64,000 nucleotides of DNA, taken from assembly GCA_963576785.1 (NCBI GenBank), contig OY756148.1, positions 248,001-312,000 on the forward strand, in the 5' to 3' direction. Shown here piece after piece: positions 22,439-34,727 of the stretch; within the stretch, counting starts at the first letter, position 1, and each line of letters opens with the position of its first letter. A program made the position numbers and the translations under genes. The DNA is from Chlorophyllum brunneum (taxonomy: Eukaryota; Basidiomycota; Agaricomycetes; Agaricales; Agaricaceae). Below the pieces are notes generated by a model. The model did no database searches. It saw only the letters and a list, made by a program, of their open reading frames with translations, and was not told the DNA's origin.

Positions 22439-25400
22439 CTAAACAACAATCGTACTCCCAACCGGACTATCCTCTTGTAACCCCATCGGAGGATGCAAAT
22501 ACGCCGAAAACAAACTATCATCATCCGTCACTACTCCCGCAAGACTCATCGGAGGATGTAAATAATCCATCGGACTATCCTCCTCGCCACAATCCGGATT
22601 ACTCGTCGTCGTCGTTGATGACGAAGACGACGACGATTCATTCGAGTTCCTCGATGAATTAAGACTCTTTGATGATGATGATATGGGTGGAAGCATAGGC
22701 GGATGAAAACCTAAATGCGGCGAAGACGTATGTTCATCATTCTGTGGCATCATCGGTGGATGCCAAAACGTATTCCCAGATCCTCTCAACGCAGGTCCCC
22801 CTGAATTCGTCCCACCCCCCCCACCACCCCCACCACAAGGTCCACCACCATTATTCGTCGTACCCGTCGATCCAGAAGTGGTTGTACCATAAGGTGAAAA
22901 CGGGAATGAATCCATTGAAGATCTTGATGATGATGAAAGTGACGTCGTACTCGATGTTGGAGAATACCCATCACTAAACGATGAAAACGATACCGCAGAA
23001 GAAGGTGGTTCAGATATCGAATCCATACTCATCCTTCTTCTCTTTGTCGATCTCGGACTCATAAGTGGTAAGTCCATATCCGAAATCGGACTATGATTCG
23101 AACCATTGTTCGTATTTCCACCAATATGGTTTCCAGGTGATGATGATGAGGAGGAGGATGAAGAAGTGGAAGGGGAGGAGATATCCACAGTTCCAACGGA
23201 CGGACTACCGAAAGCCGTTAAGCCATCAGCGCTAGTAGCAACGTTAACGGCGGCGGCGGCCTGAGCATGAGCAGAATACATCTGCAGCAAGTAATCGGGA
23301 TGATAAGGACCAGGAAACTGGAATTGGAACGTATTCTGGAATAAATTCGTCGTGTTTTGATCTTGACCTAAAGCACCGACGAGTTCGGATTGAGTTCCAA
23401 ATGCATCAGTTAGATGATCTTGAGAGTAGTCGTAAGAGAGTGTAGCGGTGGTGGAATCAGGAGCGAGGGTAGGAGAAGGATCGCGAACGGGTGAAGCACG
23501 TTGACTAACGCCAGGACTAGCAGAAGAAGTATCTTCAATTCCGCCAGTACCACCTGCGTTACTTCCACGCCTTGCATCATGTCGAGACCGTTTACGAATG
23601 ACATCAGATTTCATGGAAATAGGTCGGGCAGAACCGTGGAGCTTGTAATACAATCCACAACTACATCCGACGATTAGAATTCATGTCTAAGAAAACAATA
23701 GAGTAAACACTTACGCATTACAAACCGTTTTACCTTCATCGTCTTTCCTCCAAAGGGGCGTAGCGGTGGTGTGGCAGTTATAACATTGAGCTGTTTGAGC
23801 TACCGGCACGTTGTTCGTATTCGTTGATCTTCCCCTAGATCCGATGGAGCACTCACCCATGACGTCGACGGGATCCTGCCTAGGTGCAGTTTGCGTTCTT
23901 CCCTCGCCATGGCTGTTACGCATGCTCTTAGGCCTAGGTCGTTTATGCAATTTACAATATAAACCGCAAGCATTGCAATTCAACTCATCATTCAACCCTC
24001 GACGCCAAAGGGGAGTATGAGTTGCACCACAATTAGAACATTCGGCTTTAACACCGCCAGGAGCACTGTTACCAGTGCGAAGGGAAGAGGGGTTAAGGGA
24101 TGTCGCGGTAGCACCAGGGCCTGATGATCGACTGGTAGCGGTTTGGGTTTTGACGGTAAGTGTTGGACGAGTGTTAACGTTGGTGCGGGTGATGGGAGTG
24201 GTGAAGAGAGGATTCAATTTGGACGGGGCAACAGTGTCGGGAAGAGTTGACTCCTTTACCGCCTGCGATAGAGGAGTGATGCTCTTCAAGGCGGATGATG
24301 AGGTAGCACCGTCGCTTGCCTCATCATCACTATCCCCGTCATCACGGGTAGCAACGGAAGATTTTCGGGTTCGTCTCTTGTTGTTGTTGGGAAGGGAGGT
24401 TGTCGGGGGAATTGTCCGCATGATAATGTCCTGCTGCGGTTGTGACTGCTGCGGAAGTTGTGGCTGAAGTCGTTGAGAGGGAGCGGGAGGAAGTGGTTGA
24501 GGTTGACGGAAGTGTTGGGTATCGTTGTCGTGGTGTTCGATCATAGAAGCAGCGGGACTATCGACATTGTTAAGGATTTCGTCAAGTGGAAGTTCGATGG
24601 TAGGACGGGAGATAGTGAAAGGGTCGTTTGGCGAATTGGAGGGGTTGAGGCCTTCACCATAACTCATACGGTTCGTGAGAGTGGGAGTCGGGAAAAGTAA
24701 TGCAGATGGACCGAAACCTTGGTTGAAGATGGAGTCGAACTTGAGTGATTGAGAAGATTGGGAAAGGTGAGAAGGTCGTGATTGGGATGTGGAGGAAGGT
24801 AGTGAATGGACATCTTCGACAATGACCATATCATCTGGATGAGAGGCTGGGCGAGGAGCGGGAGCGGTAACATGAGCAGTGAATGTGGAAGTATTCGAGT
24901 CATCTGCCTGGGCGCGGGCTGCGGCTCGAGTGCGCTTGGTAAACTCGGGTGACGGTTTAAGGTCGGGCTTCTTGACCGGGAGATTAGCGCCGGGAGCAGA
25001 TGGTTGGTCGACGCTGAAAGTAAACTGCATCCGTTTGATGGTACCAGGCTTGGCGTTCTGCTCGCGGTAGCGCTCCTTTTCAACCGCACGTTGACGAATC
25101 ATTTCGCTGGAGGAGGTTCGCCGAAAGTCGGGCGCCTCTAGTTCCTCGATGCTCCTGTCAGAGATAAGATTATGTTGTCAGGGTCCAAGAGCTATTCAAG
25201 TTGGGGTGCACCCGGATGCTCACCGTCCTTTCTCCTTGTCGAGCTTGTCGCCCATGCATTTTGAAAGCTTCTTGAACTCGCGCTTGGACTTTGCGTTGTC
25301 GGTGTCGACCATGAGGTTCTGAAGGTGCCATAACCTCCAACTCAAGTTCTCGAGTCTTTGGCCTTGTTCGAGGAAGCTGGCTACCTTTGTGCAGACCTGG

Positions 25401-25590
25401 GGAGAGCGGGTAAGCGCTGGGGTGGGGGGCTCAGCGGGCTCTGACGGACCTTCCAGGTCTTTGTAAGGGCCTCGGTGTCATTGAGGTTGGAAAAGGCTAC
25501 AAAAGACTTGTTTCCCTGGGAGAGATGAGCGGGGGAGTGGGACGGGGAGCACGGACAGACCTTGAACTTGAGATTGAGGATAGAGGGCAT
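22439..25590 (-). CDS. Two-finger GATA transcription factor with AreA-like N-terminal region
   Basis: This is a nuclear DNA-binding regulator. Five coding exons (25590-25561, 25515-25450, 25396-25224, 25154-23715, 23660-22439) sum to 2931 nt, or 976 residues. Residues 1-90 start MPSILNLKFK and include QRLENLSWRLWHLQNLMV, resembling the fungal AreA-type N-terminal region (DUF1752). Finger 1 (about 462-486) is CSNC-X17-CNAC with TPLWRR. Finger 2 (about 547-571) is CYNC-X17-CNAC with TPLWRK, followed by the basic RPISMKSDVIRKRSRHDAR. An intron splits the last CNAC of finger 2. The rest is Ser/Pro/Gln-rich low complexity, with four HPPM motifs in the last 110 residues. AreA/NIT2 regulate nitrogen use; two-finger SreA/Urbs1 factors repress siderophore genes. 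The cysteine-rich inter-finger segment of SreA is absent (one Cys seen), so nitrogen or developmental control is more likely than iron, by inference. Confidence 0.93.
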
Positions 25591-28173
25591 TGAGTCGGGG
25601 TGGGACGAGGTCAGAAACGAGAAAGCACGAGATATAGATCCACACAAAATCGCTGATCAGCACGTTCATTTCCTTTTCTGGTCTCCATCTCGCGCCGATC
25701 TCGCCGTCCCCAACCCAGCCCGGTTCGGTTCACCCCGCCCGCATGCCCACAGCCCTGCTCTTTCATGTGCCTATGCCCCATCACGCGACCTCCTTTCTCT
25801 AACCTCGAGGCTGGCGCGAAGCTCTGCTTCCAATATTCCAGCTTTTATTCCGTCGCTGATACCGGCCCTTGTGCATCACACAAGACTGTGGCCTACGAGT
25901 ATCACAAACCTCGTCCCATTATTAGCACTACATAACGACAATTTGACACAGTGTATTGTAGTCCGCAGTCCGACATGTTATCCCCCCCTCCATCAACACA
26001 CGCATTGTCAGAAGCAGAAGAACCGAGAACCACTCGACACCAACTCTCTCCTCTGTCCATCCCAAGTCCTGCTCAAACGTGCCCATACGTCACTTCTTCC
26101 TGCCTTCTCCCATACCATGAGGAGTTGCCGCAACCCACAAAACAAACAAGGGTCGCCAAGAATACGTATCAAAATCCATTCAGTCGTCTCTAACAGATCA
26201 GAACTACTCACCGGTGTCTGAATAACGCCTCCATCAGCACCTGCTACTGCTCATTTACCTAGATATGCCACTCAACATCGGACCCTGATACTTTAGAAGA
26301 ACACTTGACTTTTGTAACCGAATGGTCTACCTGCCATATCCGGAACTCTCCTCTCAGAATCTATCACACCCTGCAAAAAGGGGAAAGTCGGATGAACCAT
26401 ACGTTTGCTCTGATGATGATGATTACCAATTTTGTCTCTGTGTTGTAGATGCACGAGGATTCGAGTTCGTGCTATGACTTTTGCGCTAGTTTCACAAACA
26501 TTGCTACCTAGTGAACAAAGTATCTTCGAACGTTTGATGAACAGAACGTTGCCACCGCCACCGTCCACAAGAAAGATAAGACAACAAAAAACAAACCATC
26601 TTCTCTGCCACTACCCGCTCCTCAAAATACTTTTCTTCTTCTCCTTCTCCTCACCTCCTGACCACCACCACATCAAAACAAAAAAAACGGATCTTGAAAC
26701 TCAAAACTACCCAAGACATCAATGACTTTCACTATCCCAAAAGGCAATAATGACCCAAAAACCACCACGATGGCGATATATAATAATACGACAGAAAGCT
26801 TTTCACAACTTAACTCAATGTTTTAAATACACGTTTCGTAGATGATAACCACGATCGCAATAATTAGATGATAGGGTCGTGTTCAACGTCTTGCAATAAT
26901 GTCAGGATCTGCAAACTCTCTTTCCTTTCATTTTTCATTTTTCATTTCCGCTTCGCTACTTGTAAAGTCCTTTTCGGATGCGTGGTTACAAAGGAACCGA
27001 TGGTAAATAAAATAAAATGTGATTACCAGTTGTGATATTAGATGAAGGCTCAAAGTACACCTGGTGAACACGAGTTCGACGTAACCTTAGTAGTAGGTTC
27101 CAGACTCTTTTGATTAGAACGCTGTTATGTACTTGTTTGACCAATCACACTTAATCACGTTCTTGGCTAGAACAAGAGGATTGTCTACATCCCGTTTCCG
27201 TTTTTTGTGCCTTCAGGGAACACCTCAAATACCACCCCTATCTTCCGTGGATTCAATGGTGACTATCCGCACTCCAACAACCGGATGTACTTTCAAATTA
27301 CAAGGCGCTCACTATTGATCATTCTTCAGTAGGCACGTTGATCATTTCATCCTCCCATTTTTCTCAAGAATTTGAAAATTGTTCTTTCTCCGTTTCCTCC
27401 GATCACCTTAACTGTTGACGGACTTCGTCTCCTTCTTTCCACAGAACTCACCGCCATTCCACTTCAGTCGCGTCTTTGGTTCCTTTCCACACGGACCACT
27501 TTTTTCATTTTCTACTGCCCTTTCCTCCCCCGATTTCCGATTCTCCCACACCCTGTCCGCCGCGTAGTACCCCTTCCCGCTTCATCCCTTCCATACTTCT
27601 GCTTCGAGATTTTGCTTCGACTCTTCTTTCGGGTGTAAATCCGTTGTCTTCTTTTATATTGTATTTCTTGTTTTGCTTCTTTTTTCAGGGTCAGCATATG
27701 AGTGTCGATGGATGAGGGTGGAGAATTTGGTCCAATGTTCGCGTGTCCAAGCGTACGTCCTGAGATCTTAAGAGTTCCAACGCAGCTTCTACAGAACATT
27801 ACCAAAAGAACCTGAAGAGTGTCAGTCTACCATCCAAAATAGAAAAAAAAAAAAAAGAGTAGGCAAAGGCAACGTGTAAAAGAAAAGAACCTCAACAACC
27901 TCGAGGCTCACAACTCCAAATCCGGGAAATAAAATAAAACAAAAAATTAAATTACTGTCCGGGCGATATAAAAGCGAAAGGAAAGAAAAGAGGTTTCACA
28001 CTCCCATATCACCTCCTATAAGTACTTTCACAAACTTCTCTCTCACGCCCGCAACCTCTTTTTCATCGATCCTATCTACTATCGATGGATTTTGGATTAT
28101 AGCTTGATATAGATGGATACTTGTATGTATAAGTTTGTGGGTGCCTGTTATCGATTGATAGGTACTGATAGAG

Positions 28174-28197
28174 TATATATATATACATACATATATG
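28174..28197. repeat. AT/ATAC microsatellite
   Basis: Alternating TA dinucleotides pass into two CATA units, about 2.6 kb upstream of the GATA start codon. Confidence 0.75.
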
Positions 28198-28280
28198 TGC
28201 GAAGTTGTTGGTGTGTACGTTTATATATGGGGGTGTTTATGTCATTGTAGATCGGATGTGGGGAATGGAAAACGTGGTTA

Positions 28281-28559
28281 TCAAGAGTTCTTTGATTTGG
28301 GAGGTTTGAATTGATTTGGTGTATTATTATTATTTTTTGTGTAGATCATTGATGTTGATTGATTAGGAGGTGAATGAGATTCGAGTAAACTTGGGTAAGG
28401 CGGTGCGGTTTGGTGTGAGATTTGTGTTGCTCTCGATCGGACTTGAGATACTTCGAGACGACTCGATTCTCTGGATCCGAGGCGAGTTGCACTATGGCCT
28501 TGTTGATTAACTCGACGTGCTGCGAAATGGACGCACACGCATAGTTCCATTCTGGTCAT
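28281..28559 (-). other. Unassigned open frame
   Basis: A 92-codon minus frame rich in Ser, Gln, Pro and Asn (TAPPYPSLLESHSPPNQ). The composition is like a disordered regulator tail, but no neighbouring exon or domain was found. It may be a last exon of an unseen gene or noncoding. Confidence 0.15.
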
Positions 28560-31500
28560 ACTAGCTTTACAGGGATAGCAATCAGTTTTCTGTGCTTTGA
28601 AATATGTTACAAGTCATATATTCATAGAAGAGACACATGCATTCCGTTCCCATCACATGATCTCAACATTCAATCACGCAAACGAGCCATCCACATACAT
28701 AGCCACAATCTTATCCGATCTCGAGAGCCACATCCAACTCAAGTCACCAAAACCCGCACTCCGAACGTTCTTTGACGCTCATCAGTCAGGCGGACAACAA
28801 AAATATTTCTGTTCCGCTTGATCCGAACCATTCTCCGGCCCGTCTGCTTCATCCGATCCACAAACTGTTCTGCCGTTCTTCCGCGCAACAAATTAATTTA
28901 TTAGGTGGCTGTACCTGGACAATGGAAGCCTTCGAGTCATCCCTGGGTGGGAGGAAATCTTTCTTGTGCTCTACTCAGAAGTTTACAGTTTGGTTTATCG
29001 CTTAGATTTGGGTTGTGGTAGCTGATCTACACCACCAGGTTATGGTGTTCCCTGCCATGGAGCCGTAACAACGTTCAAGACGTCAAACTTTCAAGTCTTA
29101 TGTATTTGTTGAGACGCTGTAGATGTCACTCTCGCTACCACTTCGGTTTCTGTCTCAAATACAGGACAGCGATTCAACAATCCTCAAAGACGAAGGGTGA
29201 TGCACGCTGGAAACTTCAATTTCTATGATCCCGTGCAGAACTTGATTGATTGGGAATCAGACACCTTGACTGTACAATTCAACGCGATTTGCAAGAGCCC
29301 GCATGCAGATCTAAACGCCAATGGGTAATTAAACGAACTGATCGGGATATGGATGTGGCTGAAATTAATGCCCTTTACGAGGCGAATCTGCACATGGGAA
29401 TTAATTACTTCCCTGAGTGAATTCGGCCTCGCTTATGGATAATGAATTCGGAACCTATTCTCGACTCGTCCCACAGATCAGCCACAAGAAGCATCTTTCA
29501 CGAATGTTAGGAGGTATCGTTCAAGATCAGCGTCTTATCCGCAAACTACTCTTTTCGAAGACTTTCGGTATTCGAGCAAGAAAAAATTTCATATGGATAG
29601 AACACTCACAATTCCACTAATCGGCTGGTTGTAAATCTTTCGATTTAACGCTCATCTCAGCCACACTGGAAGATTGCGGGCCCGTACGCTTACCCACTGG
29701 GGATGCTGTATAACGGAAGAATCATTCCAGAATTCCAAAGCTGAGCTTCTAATCACCCAGAATATTACTTCTATGGCTGCGCGTAATCCGTAAGCCTATC
29801 CTGTTCGAACTACCGTTCTCTTTTTCCGCCTCATCCCCAGGAAGCTGCCGGCCGAAGTTATAGAAGACCTTGATCCTCATGGCTACATACTAGCCACAAC
29901 TTCTTACTCCTGTTCTTTTTTATTTTCGCAGACCCCAAGGCATTGATGTAAGATGGCCCTTTCTATCCGTTAATCTTACGCTCCACCCGGGCTACCCCCA
30001 AACAAATATTGGAAGGACTTCTACGGCGGCCAGACGGACTCGTTGACGGAATTCTGATAAACCACCAATGCTCAATGCTTCCCAGCTTCCAAAGCCCGCC
30101 CGGGAGATTGGGGAGGCAACGATCGGGCCGCCTCCACTCGTAAGATAACTCGTGGGCCATCCCCAAGAGACTTTAGCTTAAACTCCCGCTCAGATGACCA
30201 CTGACCTTGAAATAGACGGAGCCCATGCCCCAGATGATCTCTTCCGCTTCACTGTCTCCTCCGCCTTGTCTCAATGATCTAAAATGACACCCTCGAAAAT
30301 CCATTCGTATGAGTATCGGGATAAATAAAGCCGGCCCGGATCTCGAACAAAGAGTTTTTCACACAGTGGAGTAACTGTCCAAAAGTGAGAAGGTCTGAAG
30401 TTGGAAGCAGCCATCAAGGTCCATGCTGGAGGACCGGTAAGGTATAAACCGATGATACAAAATTGACAAGGATATCAAGCACGCGTTGTCGGATCCCGGA
30501 ACTCGACCTGAAGCTGAACGTCAATCGAAGATATGAGGGCGATAAAATTCGGATGACAGTGGAAAGTTTGGCTTGCTCAGACGAGAAGCCCTTAACCACC
30601 ACCCTTTCGAGTTCAGGTACGAATTGGAAGAGGATATAAGCCTGTGGAAGTGGAGCGCTGGTTCTTTGACGGGTTCGGACGTTCGTGAAATGATAACTAA
30701 CGGAAAGGGAGTAGTCCAGGAGTGAACTTAAGCCGAGACTGATATTGAACGCTTGCGAATGGCATTTATCCTGGTAGACGTTGGTCACTGTATGCGGATG
30801 GGAATATTTATTATAATCCTCTCTGTAGAACTCTCTATCTACGGTCTCGGCTTAGAGCCACTCGTCTACCCGATTACTCAAGCCTCTCTAAGCACGACAT
30901 ATCTCAAACCTTACGAGGCAAAAAAAATATATCTACGGATGGACTTGCTCACATGGACAAGCGAGTGGTGATTCGAGGCTTTTGTAGACTCTTGCGGGAG
31001 CACCCATCTTATCATATCAAAAACGTGTTTGATGTGGATTCTATAGGACTGCCATGAGTGAGGGTTCGAAGTTCTTCCTGCCTTACTCCTGTCAAGCACA
31101 ATTTTCAAAGGGTGAACACGATGCAAAGGCCATGCATGATGATATAGCATTATGTTGCTTTCTCTATGATTCTGACAGTCGGACCAGCGTGGTTATCCAG
31201 GCTATCCAATACAATGTTTCGGCGTTTGCAAGCTCGGTGAGCCACTTACTGCTTTTGGCAATCAACTTCACTACTACTATCTCCCCTCAAAGCGGTGTAG
31301 AATCTGAAAATAACACCACACCCAGCGTTTCGGCTCATTTTGAGGTGTGATTCAATAAATCCATTCCGCGAGGGGGTGCCAACGTTGGAAGATGCATCCG
31401 CAAAACGTCTCATACCACAGCACCTAATTAGTTAGTTTCGTTCTCTCTCTCCACGCCACCAATACTGACTGGTATTCCATTCGGCTGGGTGCGTTAATTA

Positions 31501-33134
31501 GCGTGGTATCTTGAAAGTACCTTTTGCTCTAAAACGGTATGACAGGGATGGTCAGTAATCTTATCGAACAAAAATGACGACCACCTCTTTCACCTCTACC
31601 AGTAATCGCGGACGGTTGCCTGTATCTAGAACGATCTAATTCAACAGATCTCTCAGCTGGTGTGTATACAGGGTCCAGAAGAGCTCGGCTCACGTTCATT
31701 CAAGCTCAGCTCTAGCCAATCACAACTCAGTGAATTTGGACCATTCGGAAACTCAGTACTTAAGAAGCAGATCACGATGACGCGCATAGCTTGATAATAG
31801 AGACCACTGTATGGCTCACTGTCAGCGATCGCGAATGCCGAGCTGAAGGTTTAGAAATCTAATCTATATCGGGGTGGGTTGGGGGATCTTTTATCGGAAA
31901 TACAGGGCACGCAGATGCAGTGTGTTCACTCGGAGCCCTGAGCATATTTACTTACCAGCCAACGATATATGAATCCTGTACCGGGTTTAAAACGTCTCTA
32001 CCCGTGTAAGGACTACGACATGATGGAGCGACTGATACTAGGCGTGTTGTTACTACTTTAGAAAACGAACCCATACACGCGTGCTCTGGAAGTTGTGGAA
32101 AATCCCAGGTAAGGATAGCCTCGGTGGATGTATTTCTCTACTCCTCTACATGGTTGTATCCGTTTGAAGAAATGGTTGAACTCTGACTCAGTTTCAACCT
32201 CGCGAAGGTCAACCGCAGTCAAGTGCTGTTAGGTCTATCTATTCCAAAAAGCCCATTAATTAAATGGGATGAAAGAACCTGATGCCACGAAGACACAGTA
32301 TTTGACGCTAGGGTGAGATGATAAATACAGGAATGGATCTCTATCAATTCGCTTGCTTGCGGATAATGCTCATTTAAAAAGACGGCGCTTACTGCGAACC
32401 TCGCATTTGGTCGTTCGAAACAAATTTCAAGACTTTTAAATCCAAGTTCGGAAAGGTTGTGTCACGTTGGACTCAGCGTTCATTGACTCGGTGAATACGA
32501 GAGGCCACTTCTCTACTAGTGGGTCCTCTGTCTGACTAGAGATACGTGTTTCTCGGCCGACCAATATGCTATGTGGAGAATTGACGTCGTTCATTTCATG
32601 TGTATATGCCCCCATGACCTTGTTCAGCTTAGCCGAAAGTATTGAATGAAGTCACGAGCTGCATTCACGAGTTGATGGTTGGTGGTTGCAGAGTACATTA
32701 AGTCTTGATCATGCGATTGACATTGATGTGAGTGTTCAACATGGGGGCACCAATGTTGTAATCACGCTTTACAGAAACTGACTTCTCTGCAGAGGCGTTA
32801 AGGAACGGCTTGGGCGTGCCGTGGCTGTCCCGAGCAGTGGGCGCTAGTGGAATGTATGGCTGATGACAGAAGTCTGATCTTCTTTGTCCTGTAACGCATC
32901 GGTTCAGAATTCGTGGCGTCGGCTGCTTGAAGAAGGAAGGCGGAAATTATTGGTGTAACGTCCGTGGGGGAGCCATTGGAGAGAACCGTCCACAGCCACA
33001 GCCACCAACGGCAGGAAATGTCGTCACCTATTGAGTTTGGTGGCCGTTGTGCGTGGTACTTACGAAGTGTGAGTGACATACACGAGATGTGTTGGGATGA
33101 GCACAACGCGGAAATTGACATGAACCAGAGAACT

Positions 33135-33161
33135 TCAGAATTTAGAATTTCAGAATTTCAG
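33135..33161. repeat. Short tandem repeat of CAGAATTT-like units
   Basis: CAGAATTT, AGAATTT, CAGAATTT and a final CAG follow each other head to tail inside the gene-poor block. No gene covers it. Confidence 0.6.
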
Positions 33162-34675
33162 AAGACCGCGAAACGTTTGAAAGCCTTGGGTGGCACAACA
33201 TCATTGGCTAGCTTTGTATCCTCAGAACCTCCCTGTCGCAGCCAGACAGGGGGTCGTCGTCATGCCCGCAATATCGCCAGCATTCAAACATCTTGTTAAT
33301 TGCGCAATTATAAGATAACGCACCGATGGCGCGGGAATTTCCCGAGATATCATCCAGAAGGGTGACCTTCACCAGTTGTCGAGATCAGTGATGCCGATGG
33401 GATATAGTCGATGGTGTATGCCATAGTGTTGAGGTCCCAAGTCCGTGATGTGCTAAGGCGGCACAGGAAAACCTGAGTCTTGCAAGGATGTCCGTAGGCA
33501 AGCACCGGAAGAGACATTCGTTTTGATTTGCAGGTGACTGAGGGACGCCCCTATCTTAGAGTCTAGACTCGGTCTTTTAGTCTGGATGGAGTCCATAGAA
33601 TACTTGAGTGAAACGTTTTACGTGAAGGGGAGGAGACACACCGGCGCTTTGAAGTGATGAGCCAAACTACGGATGGCATCGGCCTCGATTGTGCCCGTAG
33701 ATGAGTGATCCAATCGACCATAATAATCAGAAACGAGATTAGCGTGCTGCAATCCTGAACTAATTTCCGTGTTGGAAGAGAGGGGACATGGGAACACCCA
33801 GCGAACGGATAAAAGGAAGCGGGCCCGGGGACAGGGCGCGAGAATAGGCAGGATGGTAACGATAGTTGCATGTCCTTTATGTCCGATTCTGGAGGTCGTC
33901 AGCGGTTGAGCTTCTCGATTTTGTTGCACCAGTTAGACGACGTCCGGAAGCACACCATCAGTCATTAGGTTCGGCGGCCTCCATGGGGTTAAGTTCGAGT
34001 GGTATTGCATCGAGCGTGCATAAGCCGTTTCTAGCTGAGAAAAGTGGAAGAGTCGGCATATCCAATATTCTGATTTCAACAACCATCCTGGATATCACTT
34101 GCGGGCAACCAAGGGGAGCGGAGGAGTGCCGGGTAAGTGTTGGAGGCCTCGCCGGGTCTCACGATAGAGTCAGACTAGCAGGCCAGAGGGATGCATAAGA
34201 AACCATCCAGACCAGATCCAGGTGGAGCAGAGCCTCCAAACTTGCGGAATATGAGGACGTCAAACTGCTAAACTACGGGCACTTGATCCATTTCCATGAA
34301 CCCTTTGGGCCTGGGGTTGGTAAAAGGGCCTTCTCGAAGTCATACAAAGACGAGATATTGAGCCCAAGTCAACCCACTGGCATTACACGAGACTGTTGGC
34401 GATCATGAGTCCCAGTGTTGACCTTATTTGGGCGCCCGAAGGCATCAGGGGCGAAAACCAGAAATGGAAGGATGAATGAAGTTTCGCCAAGCGGTCCCTG
34501 AAATCTGTGTGTGCTCACAGAAAGGAGTGTCCTGCGTATTTATTGTGCGAAGGGCGACAAGACCTCTGGGCAGCGCTCGCGATCAAGGTCAAGGCTGAGA
34601 AAATACAATGTAGGAAGTACACTTGAGGGACAAAGCAGGCTGATCACGTGGTATGACAAGCCGTCCTTGATGCAA

Positions 34676-34727
34676 GCTCCTGGTCCTTCCTCTCTCCTCT
34701 ACCACCCCACTCCCTGTCCTTTGCATT
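34676..34727 (+). promoter_or_regulatory. Pyrimidine-rich tract before the acyl-CoA synthetase start
   Basis: About 50 bases immediately upstream of ATG 34728 are strongly C/T-rich (TCCTCTCTCCTCTACC). Such tracts are common near transcription starts of well-expressed fungal genes. No TATA box was identified. Confidence 0.4.

Larger units (their letters stand above)
25591..34727. other. Nine-kilobase gene-poor block
   Basis: The first 2-3 kb is probably promoter and 5' leader of the GATA gene. It has CT-rich stretches (27360-27700), a poly-A tract (27842-27856) and an AT microsatellite (28174-28197). A plus-strand frame at 25562-26221 is antisense to the first coding exon and has no domain. 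Between 28.6 and 34.7 kb there are only short frames (for example minus 30788-30414, plus 31054-31350, minus 33929-33618) with no recognised family. A small tandem repeat lies at 33135-33161. No intact transposase or reverse transcriptase was seen. Confidence 0.5.

Noticed and set aside
24075..24467. 130-codon plus-strand frame
   Set aside because: Antisense shadow of the large GATA-factor exon.
25562..26221. 219-codon plus-strand frame
   Set aside because: It overlaps the first GATA exon in antisense and is Pro/Ser/His-rich without a domain; it reflects C-rich promoter composition.
27360..27700. Pyrimidine-rich stretch as a coding region
   Set aside because: Plus frames are Phe/Pro/Leu-rich by composition only; the minus frame is Arg/Lys-rich. 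Neither has domain features.
31040..31110. Possible tRNA B-box (GGTTCGAA near 31063)
   Set aside because: The following bases do not fit the CC of a B-box and no cloverleaf or A-box lies upstream.
25591..34727. Transposon proteins in the gene-poor block
   Set aside because: I looked for reverse transcriptase, integrase and transposase motifs in the frames and saw none.
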